Part shown: piece by piece, positions 7,160-13,089 of the stretch
How positions within the stretch are numbered: position 1 is the first letter of the stretch
Layout: each line of letters begins with the position of its first letter
From: Succinatimonas sp. UBA6849
GTDB lineage: Bacteria; Pseudomonadota; Gammaproteobacteria; Enterobacterales; Succinivibrionaceae
Length of the DNA: 16,036 nucleotides
Assembly: GCA_002449335.1 (NCBI GenBank)
Contig: DKDL01000095.1
Location: forward strand, 1 to 16,036
Direction: 5' to 3'
Made by a program: the position numbers and the translations under genes
The notes under the pieces: generated by a model
Told to the model about the DNA's origin: nothing
Database searches by the model: none
Seen by the model: the letters and a program-made list of their open reading frames with translations, nothing else

Positions 7160-7202
7160 TTAGTTTTAGCTAATCTTTATTAAAGATCTTAGTTAAAACT
7201 AA
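7160..7202. promoter_or_regulatory. Left operator pair, TTAG-N6-CTAA
   Basis: Two palindromic sites, TTAGTTTTAGCTAA (7160-7173) and TTAGTTAAAACTAA (7189-7202), lie 29 bp apart start to start, in the same orientation of DNA helix face. They stand directly upstream of the first left-operon gene. The second site is identical to the one in the repressor/Cro intergenic region at 9821-9834. I infer binding by the S24 repressor and/or the Cro-like protein. Confidence 0.7.
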
Positions 7203-7307
7203 CGAAATTGCAACAGGAAAAACTAAAGAATATTTTATAGTATTGAAAAATAAAGGAATTTAATTAAAGGAAAGCTGCTAAAATTGTGATGCGTTTTAAT
7301 AAAATTC

Positions 7308-7336
7308 TTTACAAAAGTAATAAATAGTATTATAAT
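7308..7336 (+). promoter_or_regulatory. Strong promoter for the 36-aa/XRE unit
   Basis: TTTACA, a 17-bp spacer and a perfect TATAAT (7331-7336). The transcript would start near 7342, exactly at a 7-bp stem-loop (CACGTTC, five-base loop, GAACGTG, 7342-7360). No TTAG-N6-CTAA site overlaps it, so it may be active in the lysogen. Confidence 0.75.
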
Positions 7337-7341
7337 ATAAG

Positions 7342-7360
7342 CACGTTCAATGAGAACGTG
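7342..7360 (+). other. 5'-terminal stem-loop
   Basis: CACGTTC and GAACGTG form a perfect 7-bp stem with loop AATGA at the predicted 5' end of the transcript. Such a structure would protect the RNA against RppH/RNase E-type decay. Confidence 0.6.
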
Positions 7361-7398
7361 GGACTCGAAAGAGATGTTCAACTAACGGAGATATTCAA

Positions 7399-7509
7399 AT
7401 GGATGAGAATGATTTAACTTTGATGTTAACTATCCTTTGGATACTTTCTAGCAAAAGTAATCAAGAAAAAGCACTAACCCTGTTTAATTTGATTAAAAGC
7501 TTAAGCTAG
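7399..7509 (+). CDS. Small protein, 36 aa
   Basis: It starts at ATG 7399 with ACGGAG ten bases upstream. The product has an acidic head (MDEND), a hydrophobic segment (LTLMLTILWILSS), a short polar turn and an amphipathic end (EKALTLFNLIKSLS). It could be a peripheral or single-span membrane peptide, or a leader peptide. It is the first gene after a consensus promoter and precedes a GC-rich stem-loop and the XRE gene. Family unknown. Confidence 0.6.
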   Translation: MDENDLTLMLTILWILSSKSNQEKALTLFNLIKSLS

Positions 7510-7516
7510 AAAGCAG

Positions 7517-7536
7517 GGTGGGGTGAGAGCCCCACC
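7517..7536 (+). other. GC-rich stem-loop between small gene and XRE gene
   Basis: GGTGGGG and CCCCACC form a perfect 7-bp, almost all-GC stem with loop TGAGAG, eight bases after the 36-aa stop. No T-run follows, so it is not a standard intrinsic terminator. It may stabilise upstream mRNA, bind a protein, or limit read-through into the XRE gene. It is unusual in its AT-rich surroundings. Confidence 0.65.
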
Positions 7537-7561
7537 TACTCCGATTATAGGACATTAAATC

Positions 7562-7783
7562 ATGGATGGAAAGTTATATAAGCGTTTAAGAATGGCATTG
7601 GGCTTAACTACCAGTGAGTTAGGTGAAAAAGTTGGTGTTGGTAGTAATTACATCTCAATTATGGAGAATGGAAAGAAACCTGTATCAGAGTTACAGGCTA
7701 TGAAGCTTAAAGAGTTGATTGAACAGCGTTACAAAGAGGGAGATGAGTGCTTTGAGATCTTAAAAGAGATTTTTAGTAAGTAA
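7562..7783 (+). CDS. XRE-family helix-turn-helix regulator, 73 aa
   Basis: This is a compact XRE-type DNA-binding protein. The HTH spans residues 4-42 (YKRLRMALGLTTSELGEKVG then VGSNYISIMENGKKPVS), with the usual pattern of a turn glycine and a recognition helix followed by ENGKKPVS. A short C-terminal helix (43-73) may give a dimer contact. Its TAA stop abuts the stop codon of the convergent membrane-protein gene with no gap. The gene shares a transcript with the 36-aa protein. It could be a second lysogeny regulator, or a regulator of the adjacent TA-like pair. Confidence 0.8.
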   Translation: MDGKLYKRLRMALGLTTSELGEKVGVGSNYISIMENGKKPVSELQAMKLKELIEQRYKEGDECFEILKEIFSK

Positions 7784-8539
7784 TTACCAGCACGCAGAGT
7801 CAACATATTGCCATACCAGGCATGCGACACTAACGACAGCTAGTGCGATGTTATACCACTTAAGTGAGGTGTTTGGACCATCAAGATCGTTGATTCTGCG
7901 TAAAAAGTTAAACAGCTGAAATACAAGGTTTGAGATAAATCCAATTATCAGTACGGTAAGGAAGCAAAGTAGAGGTGTATCTACTTTGTGCATGTTAGAA
8001 AAGATACTTGCTGTCAATGTTGAACCTCCAACAAAAGCAACAACGATCGATGCAAAAATTCCTAATACAGTTACTGATTCCTTGCGCATGTTTTGAAAAG
8101 CCTTATTTACTTTATCGATGTTCTCAGTAGCTTTTAAAGAGTTATCTAAAGCTTTTCTTGAAGTAGATAAAGCATCTTCCTTGATTTTGCCAGTGTAAGC
8201 CAATCTAACAACTTCTAAGTTAATATGATCTTTTAACTTCTCTATACTTCTTCTACATCTTTTTGTTTCTAAATCTTCTATGTTGGCACTATCATCAATA
8301 ATTTTTGCCAACAGCGAAGACAAATTAGTTACAGCTTGTTCTAAAAATAAATTGAGCTTTGCTGTCTCTACTTGCTCTAAATAATACTGTGTAACAACAG
8401 AGTAACTATGTCTCCACCCATCATCATACAAGCTATGAGCAATAGTAAGGTTTTTATCAACAAGAGCTTTATTAAATGTACCTGATTCAGTTACATTTTT
8501 TATAAACTGTAAAAATAACTCAGATTTATCTTCAAGCAT
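7784..8539 (-). CDS. Putative membrane toxin of a Panacea-type TA pair, 251 aa
   Basis: The protein has a helical soluble domain (residues 1-155) rich in charged residues, followed by three hydrophobic spans at about 156-178 (VTVLGIFASIVVAFVGGSTL), 189-212 (LLCFLTVLIIGFISNLVFQL) and 228-246 (WYNIALAVVSVACLVWQY). Its ATG overlaps the TAA of the SocA-like gene by one base (TAATG), so the two are co-translated. Panacea-domain antitoxins are known to pair with many unrelated toxins, including membrane-acting ones. The gene order of antitoxin first and tight coupling makes a toxin role likely. I do not recognise the toxin domain itself. A superinfection-exclusion membrane protein is the main alternative. 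Confidence 0.6.
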   Translation of the reverse strand: MLEDKSELFLQFIKNVTESGTFNKALVDKNLTIAHSLYDDGWRHSYSVVTQYYLEQVETAKLNLFLEQAVTNLSSLLAKIIDDSANIEDLETKRCRRSIEKLKDHINLEVVRLAYTGKIKEDALSTSRKALDNSLKATENIDKVNKAFQNMRKESVTVLGIFASIVVAFVGGSTLTASIFSNMHKVDTPLLCFLTVLIIGFISNLVFQLFNFLRRINDLDGPNTSLKWYNIALAVVSVACLVWQYVDSACW

Positions 8540-8994
8540 TAGATTAGGCTCTCTGTTAGTGTCTTTGCATCTTCAACAATTGCAAGGTCGTCAATTCTGT
8601 TAAAATGATCTTCGTTGTAGACTTTTGCCCAAGCCCCATTAGGCCTATGACTTATCTCCACGAGATCCCAAGGTTTTCTGTTTACAGCACAGTTAACAAC
8701 CTGTTGTACATACTCTGGTATGTTCTCTTTAGCCTCTATAACAGCCTGAGGAGGTTGCATATAAATAGGCATTCCACCACTTAAATGGTACATAAAATAA
8801 ACTTCTCTGATCACAGGACCGAACATCCAAGCTTCAAATTTAGGATCTTCTATCAGAGCCGATCTAAAGTGAGTTTCTCTTAATGATTGTAACTGCACAA
8901 AGTACAAGATCTTCTGTAGCTGTAAATTGCTTATAGGTGTCTTTCTGTCTATGCAGTATTGAACTATATATCCAGCTAATGGGAGAGCGTTCAT
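8539..8994 (-). CDS. SocA/Panacea-domain (DUF4065) antitoxin-like protein
   Basis: The 151-aa protein shows the signature order of the SocA/GepA-type DUF4065 (Panacea) domain. NLQLQKILYFVQ lies at about 23-34, then the FEAWMFGPVIREVYFMY block at about 52-68, then SHRPNGAW near the C-terminal third. Domain length matches. In Caulobacter SocA is a proteolytic adaptor for its toxin, and related domains neutralise many toxin types by direct binding. Here the partner is the membrane protein encoded immediately downstream. The ATG has GAGG at a normal distance. Its promoter region carries a perfect copy of the phage operator motif (9035-9048), so expression is probably under repressor control. Confidence 0.82.
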   Translation of the reverse strand: MNALPLAGYIVQYCIDRKTPISNLQLQKILYFVQLQSLRETHFRSALIEDPKFEAWMFGPVIREVYFMYHLSGGMPIYMQPPQAVIEAKENIPEYVQQVVNCAVNRKPWDLVEISHRPNGAWAKVYNEDHFNRIDDLAIVEDAKTLTESLI

Positions 8995-9006
8995 ACTTGC
9001 TACCTC

Positions 9007-9048
9007 TTCGAGTTTACTAATATTTTTTTTGTTGTTAGCTTTTACTAA
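9007..9048. promoter_or_regulatory. Operator pair upstream of the TA-like genes
   Basis: A perfect TTAG-N6-CTAA site (9035-9048) sits directly against the stop codon of the repressor gene. A weaker site (TTCG-N6-CTAA, 9007-9020) lies 28 bp away, matching the spacing at the left operator pair. The perfect site overlaps the end of the putative -10 box (9048-9053) and the likely transcription start. Confidence 0.6.
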
Positions 9049-9077
9049 TTATAATCCACCGCTACCCGATTTATCTA
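9048..9077 (-). promoter_or_regulatory. Putative promoter of the SocA-like/membrane toxin pair
   Basis: On the minus strand, TATAAT (9048-9053) is preceded at 18 bp by TAGATA (9072-9077, four of six consensus bases). The boxes lie in the last codons of the repressor gene. The operator at 9035-9048 would block it when occupied. Confidence 0.5.
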
Positions 9078-9744
9078 TAACGCGACCAATAATTCGGAAG
9101 TTGATCTCATCACCTTTATGTATAGTTTCATCTGGGTATTGAGGGTTTTCGGAATGAATAATTAGATCACCATTCATTAACTGTATTAGGCGCTTTACTC
9201 TTACTTCATCACCATAGACGATAGCGTAAACATGGTTATTATGTATGGGGCTTGTATCTGCCATATTTACTAAAATTCTATCATCGGGAAAAAGAATTGG
9301 CTCCATGCTGTCACCTGAGACAATAAATCTTTTACAATGCTCAGGATTCACACAAATACGCTGAAACCATGATCGGCGATACGTCGCAGGCACACTCTCA
9401 GTCTGTTCTTCATAAGTAGGTTCACAGCCATTACCTGCAGCACATCTAACACCGTACTCTTTAATCTGCACATAATCATCTGATGGAGTTTCATCATCAT
9501 CCAATGCAACTACAGGATCACCCTCAGGTTCACCTTTACCGGTGATGAGCCAATTAAGATTTAGATTTAAGGAACGACTTGCCTTGTAAGCTACAGTAGA
9601 CATCAAATCTTTGGTTTTACCACTTGTCCATCCATTTACAGATGAAGATTTAACGCCACATTCTTCAGCAAGTCTAGATTGATTCTTACCACTCTTTTTT
9701 AAACCGTAGTTAATACGATCTGACAGTTGAGAAAAGTCAAACAT
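9049..9744 (-). CDS. cI: CI/LexA-type self-cleaving phage repressor
   Basis: This is the lysogeny repressor: an N-terminal XRE-type HTH (about residues 4-65, LSDRINYGLKKSGKNQSRLA then VKSSSVNGWTSG) and a C-terminal S24/LexA peptidase-like domain. The Ala-Gly cleavage bond lies in RCAAGNG, the nucleophile serine in VSGDSMEP and the catalytic lysine in VRVKRL, 38 residues apart as in the family. Loss of RecA-triggered self-cleavage would therefore not be expected; it looks intact. I prefer the ATG at 9744 (231 aa); a GTG at 9759 would add five residues but has a poorer ribosome binding site. It diverges from the Cro-like gene across a region with two perfect operators. The symbol is by analogy. 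Confidence 0.9.
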   Translation of the reverse strand: MFDFSQLSDRINYGLKKSGKNQSRLAEECGVKSSSVNGWTSGKTKDLMSTVAYKASRSLNLNLNWLITGKGEPEGDPVVALDDDETPSDDYVQIKEYGVRCAAGNGCEPTYEEQTESVPATYRRSWFQRICVNPEHCKRFIVSGDSMEPILFPDDRILVNMADTSPIHNNHVYAIVYGDEVRVKRLIQLMNGDLIIHSENPQYPDETIHKGDEINFRIIGRVIDKSGSGGL

Positions 9745-9766
9745 ACCTAACAACCCCACATTTTCT

Positions 9767-9834
9767 TTAGCTATATCTAATTGTAGGATATATTTTAGTA
9801 GTTATGCCTTGAATTTTTATTTAGTTAAAACTAA
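9767..9834. promoter_or_regulatory. Right operator region, two perfect sites and one degenerate
   Basis: TTAGCTATATCTAA (9767-9780) and TTAGTTAAAACTAA (9821-9834) match TTAG-N6-CTAA. A half-site (TTAG, 9795-9798) starts 28 and 26 bp from them, so the layout resembles a three-site OR. The left site lies between the repressor's expected promoter and start codon, and the right site sits within the promoter for the Cro-like gene. Confidence 0.7.
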
Positions 9835-9837
9835 CAT
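9809..9837 (+). promoter_or_regulatory. PR-like promoter for the Cro-like/replication operon
   Basis: TTGAAT (9809-9814), a 17-bp spacer and TAACAT (9832-9837). The operator at 9821-9834 overlaps the spacer and the first bases of the -10, so bound repressor would exclude RNA polymerase. Confidence 0.65.
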
Positions 9838-9868
9838 AATATAGTGGCAAAATTTTGGATTTATGTAG

Positions 9869-10102
9869 ATGAAAAGACGAAATTTAAAAGATCCGGTATT
9901 TACTCAAACTCTTATAGATGAGCTAGGCGGTCCTACAAAAGTAGGAATGATCTGCGGTATTAAAGCTCCTTCTGTATTGGGATGGTTAAAGAAAGGTATA
10001 CCTCGCGGTTGGATGATGTACTTTAAGACTGAATATCCAAATCTACAGGTTTGGGCAAAAGAGCCTGACTGGAACAAAGAACCTTCTACCTTATCAAAGT
10101 AA
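9869..10102 (+). CDS. Cro/YdaS-like DNA-binding protein, 77 aa
   Basis: The product has the Cro/YdaS-type fold. A short N-terminal arm is followed by an HTH (residues 14-40: LIDELGGPTKVGMICGIKAP then SVLGWLKKGIPRGW), in which glycine-rich GGPTKVG and the SVLGWLKKGIP recognition part are typical. The ending is charged and short. It is the first gene of the right operon and is divergent from the repressor, the classical place of Cro. It probably binds the same TTAG-N6-CTAA operators and lowers repressor synthesis. Its ribosome binding site is weak (GTAG), common for genes near the transcript start. No cooperative domain is present. Confidence 0.8.
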   Translation: MKRRNLKDPVFTQTLIDELGGPTKVGMICGIKAPSVLGWLKKGIPRGWMMYFKTEYPNLQVWAKEPDWNKEPSTLSK

Positions 10103-10112
10103 GGAGAGTTAT

Positions 10113-11315
10113 ATGGACACAATTACCTCGTATGTATCAGATGATTTGATGCAGTTGGAATTAGCACCAGCTCCAAAGATTATCTTGGTTGCATTGTCTA
10201 CTTTTAAGAATGGCTATTATTCAACAATGAATAACCTGGCTCTTAAGGTTAATATGCCCCGTAGAACTATACAACGCTCTTTAAAGACCTTAAAAGAGCG
10301 CGGTTACGTATACATTGACGAAACTGACGTTGGCAACATCAAGCTTTTAACTACCAACATCATGAAAGATGCTGAGAAAGTAAGAGTGGAATCTATGCAG
10401 CCAACTCTGCTTAAAAAGATGCAAAAGAAGTCAAAAGCCAAGAAAACTGATCCTGTTGAAAACTCTTTAGAGCCTGTGGAAAACTCTGTTGAGATGGTGA
10501 CAAATAGTCACATGGGTGCGACAAATTGTCACAGGGGGTGCGACAAATTGTCACACTCCTATAATAAAGATCTAAATATAGATAAAAATAAATATATATA
10601 TAGATCTGATCTTAATAGTAAGAAGCAAGGGGAAGTTTTTGAAAATCAGGCTCACGAGCTTGAACTTCAGGAACAGACCGTTGATCTAAAGCCACAAAAT
10701 CAAAAAGTCAGAATCATCAAAAAGAACGTTCGTGGTATTGAGCTCTTTATCACCTATGATGAGCGCGGTGAGATGATCAACAGTGAGTTTGTTGATTATG
10801 AACATGCTTTTGACAATATCGATGAAAAGAACAACAAGAACGAGGTTATCACCTCAACTCTAAGACAGACCCTTAGTGATATTTACAAGCTGTCTGCATC
10901 AGACGTAGAGCAGTTAATCGAGAAGATGCACTCTTACTACGTCAAAGACGGTACATGGAGATATCAAAGAGGAAACCGTAAAGAGATCTCATTATCTCAG
11001 CTTACAAGACTATGTGAGCACTGGGTTAATAATCTTAAGAAAACTCGACAAAGATTTAAGCAGCAAAGTGACTGTGTTTACGAAGAGCCACTTACTGCAC
11101 AACAAGATTCATGTACGTTGTCACAACCCACATCTTTAGCTACAAACCGTGATAGTGACAGCGTGCATGGATGCCAAGACACAGGTAAGGCTCAAATGCA
11201 GATGCCTAGTGTGCTTACCAATGAAATGCTTGCTAACAGCGAGTATATGTCAGCGCTTATAGCTCAATATGGCTCTGATGCAGTCAACAGACAGGTATGG
11301 AGAGGTGTTTTTTAA
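10113..11315 (+). CDS. Phage replication initiator, O-like, with embedded origin
   Basis: The N-terminal 70 residues form a winged HTH of the phage replication initiator type (helices around KIILVALSTF, TMNNLALKVN and PRRTIQRSLKTLKERGYV, residues 22-66). The middle (about 110-175) is low-complexity and encodes the iterons described in the origin entry. A helical domain follows (about 245-310, LRQTLSDIYKLSASDVEQLI onward), then a Q/S-rich tail. As in lambda O, the protein probably binds repeats inside its own gene, opens the AT-rich block and loads a helicase. No helicase loader or DnaB-type helicase is encoded nearby in the window, so the host enzyme is likely recruited. An AAGGAGAG site precedes the ATG. 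The exonuclease gene overlaps the stop by one base. Confidence 0.75.
   Translation: MDTITSYVSDDLMQLELAPAPKIILVALSTFKNGYYSTMNNLALKVNMPRRTIQRSLKTLKERGYVYIDETDVGNIKLLTTNIMKDAEKVRVESMQPTLLKKMQKKSKAKKTDPVENSLEPVENSVEMVTNSHMGATNCHRGCDKLSHSYNKDLNIDKNKYIYRSDLNSKKQGEVFENQAHELELQEQTVDLKPQNQKVRIIKKNVRGIELFITYDERGEMINSEFVDYEHAFDNIDEKNNKNEVITSTLRQTLSDIYKLSASDVEQLIEKMHSYYVKDGTWRYQRGNRKEISLSQLTRLCEHWVNNLKKTRQRFKQQSDCVYEEPLTAQQDSCTLSQPTSLATNRDSDSVHGCQDTGKAQMQMPSVLTNEMLANSEYMSALIAQYGSDAVNRQVWRGVF
10454..10612 (+). other. Putative replication origin inside the initiator gene
   Basis: Three 15-bp iterons, GTGACAAATAGTCAC (10497-10511) and two perfect GCGACAAATTGTCAC (10518-10532 and 10540-10554), are spaced 21 and 22 bp, about two helical turns. 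Each is an inverted repeat in itself. Upstream lie two DnaA-like boxes, TGTTGAAAA (10454-10462) and TGTGGAAAA (10475-10483, one mismatch from the consensus read on the other strand), also 21 bp apart. Downstream (10560-10606) is an AT-rich block between two AGATCT sites, a likely unwinding element. Layout and setting follow the lambda O/ori plan. Confidence 0.7.
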
Positions 11316-12244
11316 TGTACGGTAAAGATTTCGATTATGACAACATTCCACCTGACAGAAGGTTGCCTATACCTCCTGAGGCTATTGAAGAGCCTAGTGA
11401 AAGTAACAAGTATGGATCAATCTTTCTGTACAGAAAAGAATATCCAAACGAAAAGGTGGGCAAAGCCATTATCTTGGATTTTGAGACTACAGGCTTAGAC
11501 AGGTTTAATGATGATCCTATCGAGTTAGGCTTTCTCAAAGTTACCTACTCTAAAGACGATGGTAAGATCTTTCAAATCACTGACAAGTATCAAGGATTTA
11601 AGCAGCCTAAAAAAGAAATCTCTCCAATGATTACTGATATCACAGGTATTACCAATGAGATGGTTGCAGGTGAGGATTTTAACTATGCAAAGATCTTTAA
11701 GCTGTTCTCTGATGTAAATCTTGTGATATCTCACAATGCTGCATTTGACTGTCCGTTCTTTGACAGAATCTTTAAAGACAGTGAACCAATGCGCAAGATA
11801 CCTTGGGCTTGCTCTATGATTGGTATTGATTGGTTAGGCTATGGTTATAAATCATGTGGCCTTGTAAAAATCATTGCTCATAATCGTTTTATTTACAAAG
11901 CTCACAGAGCATTAAACGATGCTATGGCTCTTACTAACATGCTGGTGTTACAGCCAAAGCTTTTTATTGATTTAAGACGTTCTGCTGCTAACAAGTTCAC
12001 AGTACTGGCTGTACCTGAGAGCACACTTAAGAACAATGAGAAAGATCGTGAGACTATCTCAAAAATGGGATTTTTTAAAACACGTGATTCAAACGCTCTT
12101 ATCAGAGTTATTACTCCAAATGTTAAAGCTAAAGCATTAGAGATCATCACAGGTAATACAAATCTCACATTGAAAGATCTTGTAATCATCCCAAATGTAC
12201 CTGCAGATAAGGCTTTTAGAATGTACCAGATTGACGGAATTTAG
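11315..12244 (+). CDS. DnaQ-like 3'-5' exonuclease (DEDDh), 309 aa
   Basis: The enzyme carries the three exonuclease motifs: ILDFETTGL (Asp55, Glu57), SHNAAFDCPF (Asp145) and HRALNDAMAL (His197, Asp202), numbered from this start. They are the metal-binding and general-base residues of the DEDDh superfamily (DnaQ, RNase T). The C-terminal part, about 80 residues beyond the nuclease, has no recognised domain. I choose the ATG at 11315: it forms a TAATG junction with the initiator stop and has GGAGAGG nine bases upstream; an ATG at 11297 would add six residues without a site. Next to the initiator, it may proofread phage replication or process DNA ends. Confidence 0.85.
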   Translation: MYGKDFDYDNIPPDRRLPIPPEAIEEPSESNKYGSIFLYRKEYPNEKVGKAIILDFETTGLDRFNDDPIELGFLKVTYSKDDGKIFQITDKYQGFKQPKKEISPMITDITGITNEMVAGEDFNYAKIFKLFSDVNLVISHNAAFDCPFFDRIFKDSEPMRKIPWACSMIGIDWLGYGYKSCGLVKIIAHNRFIYKAHRALNDAMALTNMLVLQPKLFIDLRRSAANKFTVLAVPESTLKNNEKDRETISKMGFFKTRDSNALIRVITPNVKAKALEIITGNTNLTLKDLVIIPNVPADKAFRMYQIDGI

Positions 12245-12278
12245 GAGTGCTTATAAGTCGAGCGCGTAAGGAAGGTAA

Positions 12279-12767
12279 ATGCTAACTAAGTACATCATAG
12301 AAGCAATACAGTATGGTTACTCATCTGATTATTTAAGTCTTCTGCACAACTACGGTTTATGGGCACGATATTTTGGTGCTGTAGGATATCACTGTCCAGC
12401 AACAGCCCATGAAGACTATATCATTGACGATGAGAGTGCTCTTGTAGTTGAAGCTTGTATGTGCTGGTTAAAGCAAACACGTCCTAAGGTGCATAAGCTA
12501 CTCTCAATGTACTACATTCGAGGTCTTGATGAGTATGACATCTTGTCAGTACTTAAAGAGCATGAACACAGTATTAGAACAACAAGAGCGCGTTATAAAG
12601 ACAGATATGATGCTACTCCATACGATAATGCTATACGCTACCTTACAGGCAGGGCAGTGAGAGATGTAATCATCCTGGGCGAAAAGCTAGTTCTTGAGCA
12701 CCTTGTACAGGTATACAACCAAGAGCATGAGACACCTCTTAATGTAGATTGCGTTAAGGAGTGTTAA
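12279..12767 (+). CDS. Probable late-gene antiterminator, Q-like
   Basis: The 162-aa protein has the pattern of lambdoid Q-type antiterminators in its first two-thirds. The block LLHNYGLWARYFGAVGYHCP at about 21-40 precedes a helical region with ALVVEACMCWLKQTRPKVHK and LLSMYYIRG (about 54-82), similar in arrangement to families of phage antitermination protein Q. It sits at the end of the early rightward operon, before the late region, as expected of a Q gene. An AAGGAAGG site precedes the ATG. I rate this as probable because the match is by pattern, not alignment; a simple regulator of another family is possible. Confidence 0.55.
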   Translation: MLTKYIIEAIQYGYSSDYLSLLHNYGLWARYFGAVGYHCPATAHEDYIIDDESALVVEACMCWLKQTRPKVHKLLSMYYIRGLDEYDILSVLKEHEHSIRTTRARYKDRYDATPYDNAIRYLTGRAVRDVIILGEKLVLEHLVQVYNQEHETPLNVDCVKEC

Positions 12768-13039
12768 TGAGAACTTTTGTATATAACGGCATTGAATACC
12801 GCTCTCTATGTGAGTGCTGCAACGCTTTAAATCTCTCTTATCAGAAAGTCAGACGCTTATGCAGACATTACAGACGCGCTCAAAAAGATCCTACTCTTGC
12901 TATACGCTGGGCATTAGGTATAGAGCACATGTCTCACCTTGAACCTAAAACTGTTGCTTACACTCAAGATCAGGAAAGAGCTAACTTTAGACAGATGAAG
13001 TTTAAAGAGAAGATGCTACATAGCTTTATAAATGTGTAA
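12767..13039 (+). CDS. Small NUMOD1-like DNA-binding protein, 90 aa
   Basis: The ATG at 12767 overlaps the stop of the Q-like gene (TAATG) and has AAGGAG five bases upstream; a GTG six bases earlier is inside that site and unlikely. The N-terminal 40 residues read like a NUMOD1/AP2-type DNA-binding unit: VYNGIEYRSLCECCNALNLS then QKVRRLCRHYRR. The remainder, to FKEKMLHSFINV, is basic and helical with no nuclease motif, so this may be a stand-alone DNA-binding protein or a remnant of a homing endonuclease. It is the last gene of the tightly coupled right operon. Confidence 0.6.
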   Translation: MRTFVYNGIEYRSLCECCNALNLSYQKVRRLCRHYRRAQKDPTLAIRWALGIEHMSHLEPKTVAYTQDQERANFRQMKFKEKMLHSFINV

Positions 13040-13089
13040 GCTTTCATAATTTTTCTTTATAAAAATACCATCACAATGAGAGATGTAAT

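Noticed and set aside
10497..10554. CRISPR-like array
   Set aside because: Only three 15-bp repeats with 6-7 bp between them, inside a coding frame; the size and setting are those of replication iterons.
12767..13039. Complete homing endonuclease
   Set aside because: Only the NUMOD1-like DNA-binding part is visible; no HNH, GIY-YIG or LAGLIDADG motif follows.
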